Source: Anaerolineae bacterium
GTDB taxonomy: Bacteria > Chloroflexota > Anaerolineae > Aggregatilineales > Aggregatilineaceae
Length of the DNA: 7,057 nucleotides
Direction: 5' to 3'
Assembly: GCA_016929355.1 (NCBI GenBank)
Contig: JAFGJA010000109.1
Span: 1-7,057 of the forward strand
Numbering within the stretch: the stretch's first letter is position 1; each line of letters starts with the position of its first letter. Positions 6,042-7,057 of this stretch are shown here, piece after piece. Position numbers and translations under genes: made by a program. Under the pieces are notes generated by a model, which saw only the letters and a program-made list of their open reading frames with translations, searched no databases and had not been told where the DNA came from.

Positions 6042-6051
6042 GGTCATGACC
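6042..6051. promoter_or_regulatory. Perfect 10-nt palindrome, candidate operator for the dehydratase gene
   Basis: GGTCATGACC, self-complementary throughout, lying about 10-20 nt downstream of the predicted leftward start point. A second GTCA half-repeat (TGAC at 6035-6038) is adjacent. The GGT...ACC form is seen in GntR/FadR-type sites of sugar-acid genes, but the regulator is not in the window. Confidence 0.4.
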
Positions 6052-6067
6052 CCTTATGGCAAAATTC

Positions 6068-6097
6068 ACTATAAAACCGCGTATAAGTTCGTGTAAA
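6068..6097 (-). promoter_or_regulatory. Leftward sigma-70-type promoter for the dehydratase gene
   Basis: On the minus strand: -35 TTTACA (6092-6097, 5 of 6), 18-nt spacer, -10 TATAGT (6068-6073, 5 of 6). The start would be near 6061, leaving a leader of roughly 118 nt that contains the three palindromes. Confidence 0.55.
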
Positions 6098-6105
6098 CTG
6101 CATAA

Positions 6106-6140
6106 AAGGGGGCTGGCGAAATTGTGCGACCAGCCTCTTT
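6106..6140 (+). other. Stem-loop in the divergent intergenic region
   Basis: An 11-bp stem without interruption (AAGGGGGCTGG with CCAGCCTCTTT, including two G-U pairs) around a 13-nt loop. The G-U pairs become A-C mismatches in the opposite transcript, so the hairpin is built for plus-strand RNA. It ends in CUUU but lacks a real U-tract. It could be a weak terminator of upstream plus-strand transcription or a leader element if the gene is transcribed from further upstream. Confidence 0.45.
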
Positions 6141-6169
6141 ATGTCTCAAACTAGTGTTATCTGTACAAT
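6141..6169 (+). promoter_or_regulatory. Probable promoter of the aminotransferase gene
   Basis: -10 TACAAT at 6164-6169 (5 of 6) with a poor -35 (ATGTCT, 6141-6146) at 17-nt spacing. The start would fall near 6176 with a leader of about 37 nt. The weak -35 lowers confidence. Confidence 0.42.
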
Positions 6170-6200
6170 AGACCGTTACTTATTAGCATTTAAGGAGATA

Positions 6201-6205
6201 AAGGA
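6201..6205 (+). promoter_or_regulatory. Shine-Dalgarno of the aminotransferase gene
   Basis: AAGGA, 7 nt before the ATG. A stronger AAGGAG at 6192-6197 is 15 nt away, too far for optimal use from this start. An in-frame TGA at 6210-6212 abuts the ATG, so no earlier start in this frame is possible. Confidence 0.7.
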
Positions 6206-6212
6206 CGACTGA

Positions 6213-7057
6213 ATGGAAACCCTATGGGAAACCCGGTATGCGCTGCGTGCGCGTGGCGTGACCAGTTCAATCATTCGTGAGATTCTCAAGTTTACGCAAC
6301 AACCCGAAGTTATCTCATTTGCTGGCGGGCTGCCAGCCGCCGAATATTTCCCGGTAGACCGCTTTCAGGAAGCCTGCAACCGGGTTTTATCCGAACAAGC
6401 GCATCACGCGCTGCAATACAGCCCCACTGAAGGCTATTTGCCCCTCCGTGAGATGATTGTTGAACGTCTGAACCGCTACAACATCACCACCGATGTCAGC
6501 AATGTGTTGATTACCTCCGGCTCTCAACAAGCGCTCTCGCTCATTGGTGGCCTGCTGATCAATCCTGGTGATCATGTGCTGGTTGAACAACCAACGTATC
6601 TCGGCGCGCTGCAAGCGTTCAACGCATATCAGGCGGGTTATGTTGGTGTTCCCACCGATAATGATGGGATCGTCACGGCACACATGCCCGACATGCTGCG
6701 GCATGGCCCCAAGTTTATGTACATCCTGCCGAACTTCCAGAATCCGGCGGGTGTCACGATCAGCGCGGATCGCCGCGAAGAACTCGTCCAGATCGCCCGG
6801 CAGCAAGGCGTGCCGATTGTCGAAGACGATCCGTATGGCGAACTGCGGTTTGAGGGGACATCACTCAAACCATTGATCGTCGCCGATGCGGAATACGCCG
6901 GGAACACGGCGGAGCGTTACGCGGGCAACGTGATCTATCTCAGCACATTTTCTAAGACGCTGGCTCCCGGTCTGCGGATCGCGTGGGTCGTCGCGGCCCC
7001 CGAAGTGATCGCGCGGCTGGTCCAATTCAAACAGGGTGCAGACCTGCATACCAGCAC
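6213..7057 (+). CDS. PLP-dependent class I/II aminotransferase, partial (C-terminus beyond window)
   Basis: Fold-type I aminotransferase of the group that includes 2-aminoadipate/aromatic transaminases (LysN/Aro8-like). It has 281 complete codons of an expected 390-410. Landmarks: FAGGLPAAEYFP (36-47), YSPTEGYLPLRE (69-80), the cofactor phosphate loop SGSQQAL (102-108), Y129 stacking region (QPTYLGAL), PNFQNPAGV (173-181, with N177 facing the pyridine ring), EDDPYGELRF (204-213, with D206 and Y208 as cofactor contacts), and the Schiff-base lysine K248 in STFSKTLAPGLRIAW with phosphate-binding R255. There is no N-terminal GntR-type DNA-binding domain, so it is an enzyme and not a MocR regulator. 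It is transcribed away from the sugar genes, with an in-frame stop directly before the ATG. The amino donor/acceptor pair cannot be decided from the visible part, and no functional tie to the transporter is evident. Confidence 0.92.
   Translation, partial: METLWETRYALRARGVTSSIIREILKFTQQPEVISFAGGLPAAEYFPVDRFQEACNRVLSEQAHHALQYSPTEGYLPLREMIVERLNRYNITTDVSNVLITSGSQQALSLIGGLLINPGDHVLVEQPTYLGALQAFNAYQAGYVGVPTDNDGIVTAHMPDMLRHGPKFMYILPNFQNPAGVTISADRREELVQIARQQGVPIVEDDPYGELRFEGTSLKPLIVADAEYAGNTAERYAGNVIYLSTFSKTLAPGLRIAWVVAAPEVIARLVQFKQGADLHTS

Larger units (their letters stand above)
5944..6212. other. Divergent intergenic region between dehydratase and aminotransferase genes
   Basis: A stretch of 269 bases with no plausible gene. 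It holds a leftward promoter for the dehydratase, three short palindromes in its leader, one larger stem-loop and a probable rightward promoter for the aminotransferase. No copy of the 12-mer found near marR and malE occurs here, so this region appears to be under different control. Confidence 0.7.

Noticed and set aside
5536..6096. Plus-strand open frame of 186 codons reaching from the dehydratase into the intergenic region
   Set aside because: About two thirds is antisense to conserved dehydratase codons. The remainder is low-quality sequence covering promoter and palindromes, with no recognisable domain and no ribosome site.
6387..6806. Minus-strand open frame of 139 codons within the aminotransferase gene
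   Set aside because: It is antisense to the conserved cofactor-binding region of a clear aminotransferase; the frame is a by-product of GC-rich codon use.

Overview
The window looks like ordinary chromosomal DNA of a heterotrophic bacterium with moderately high GC. The best guess is Chloroflexota (Anaerolineae-like). This is an inference from the overall protein style: a MalE-MalF-MalG set without an adjacent ATPase, pullulanase-type X25 modules on a transport protein, and an archaeal/Chloroflexota-style gluconate dehydratase. There is no rRNA or other marker, so the taxonomy is tentative. I saw no insertion sequence, CRISPR array, tRNA or phage gene.

Layout. Positions 1-4100 (minus strand) hold a maltose/maltodextrin-type ABC importer read in the order binding protein (2262-4100), MalF (619-2259), MalG (1-626, cut by the window edge). 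The three genes are packed with a 2-nt gap and an 8-nt overlap. Just upstream on the same strand is a MarR-family regulator (4179-4655). Further upstream, still on the minus strand, is an enolase-superfamily sugar-acid dehydratase (4783-5943) most like gluconate/galactonate dehydratase. A 269-bp divergent intergenic region (5944-6212) follows. The only plus-strand gene is a PLP-dependent class I/II aminotransferase (6213 to the window end, cut).

The most unusual protein is the solute-binding protein. It has a normal MalE-like domain behind a signal peptide that lacks a lipobox cysteine. After that come two tandem X25-type beta modules of the kind found in pullulanases, which carry the protein's only four cysteines. 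This suggests a binding protein that itself grips starch-like glucan, or is held in place by it.

Regulation is partly readable. The identical 12-mer TAAATCGGTTTA, a LacI-type near-palindrome with central CG, lies upstream of both malE (4117-4128) and marR (4698-4709). The marR copy sits in the spacer of a very good promoter (TTGTCT-17-TATAAT). A separate 22-nt palindrome with core TTGCA-TC-TGCAA overlaps that -10 box and the start point, as expected for MarR autorepression. The dehydratase leader has its own promoter and three short palindromes. Uptake of maltodextrins plus conversion of sugar acids to 2-keto-3-deoxy acids is a plausible shared theme, but the link between the dehydratase and the transporter is inference.
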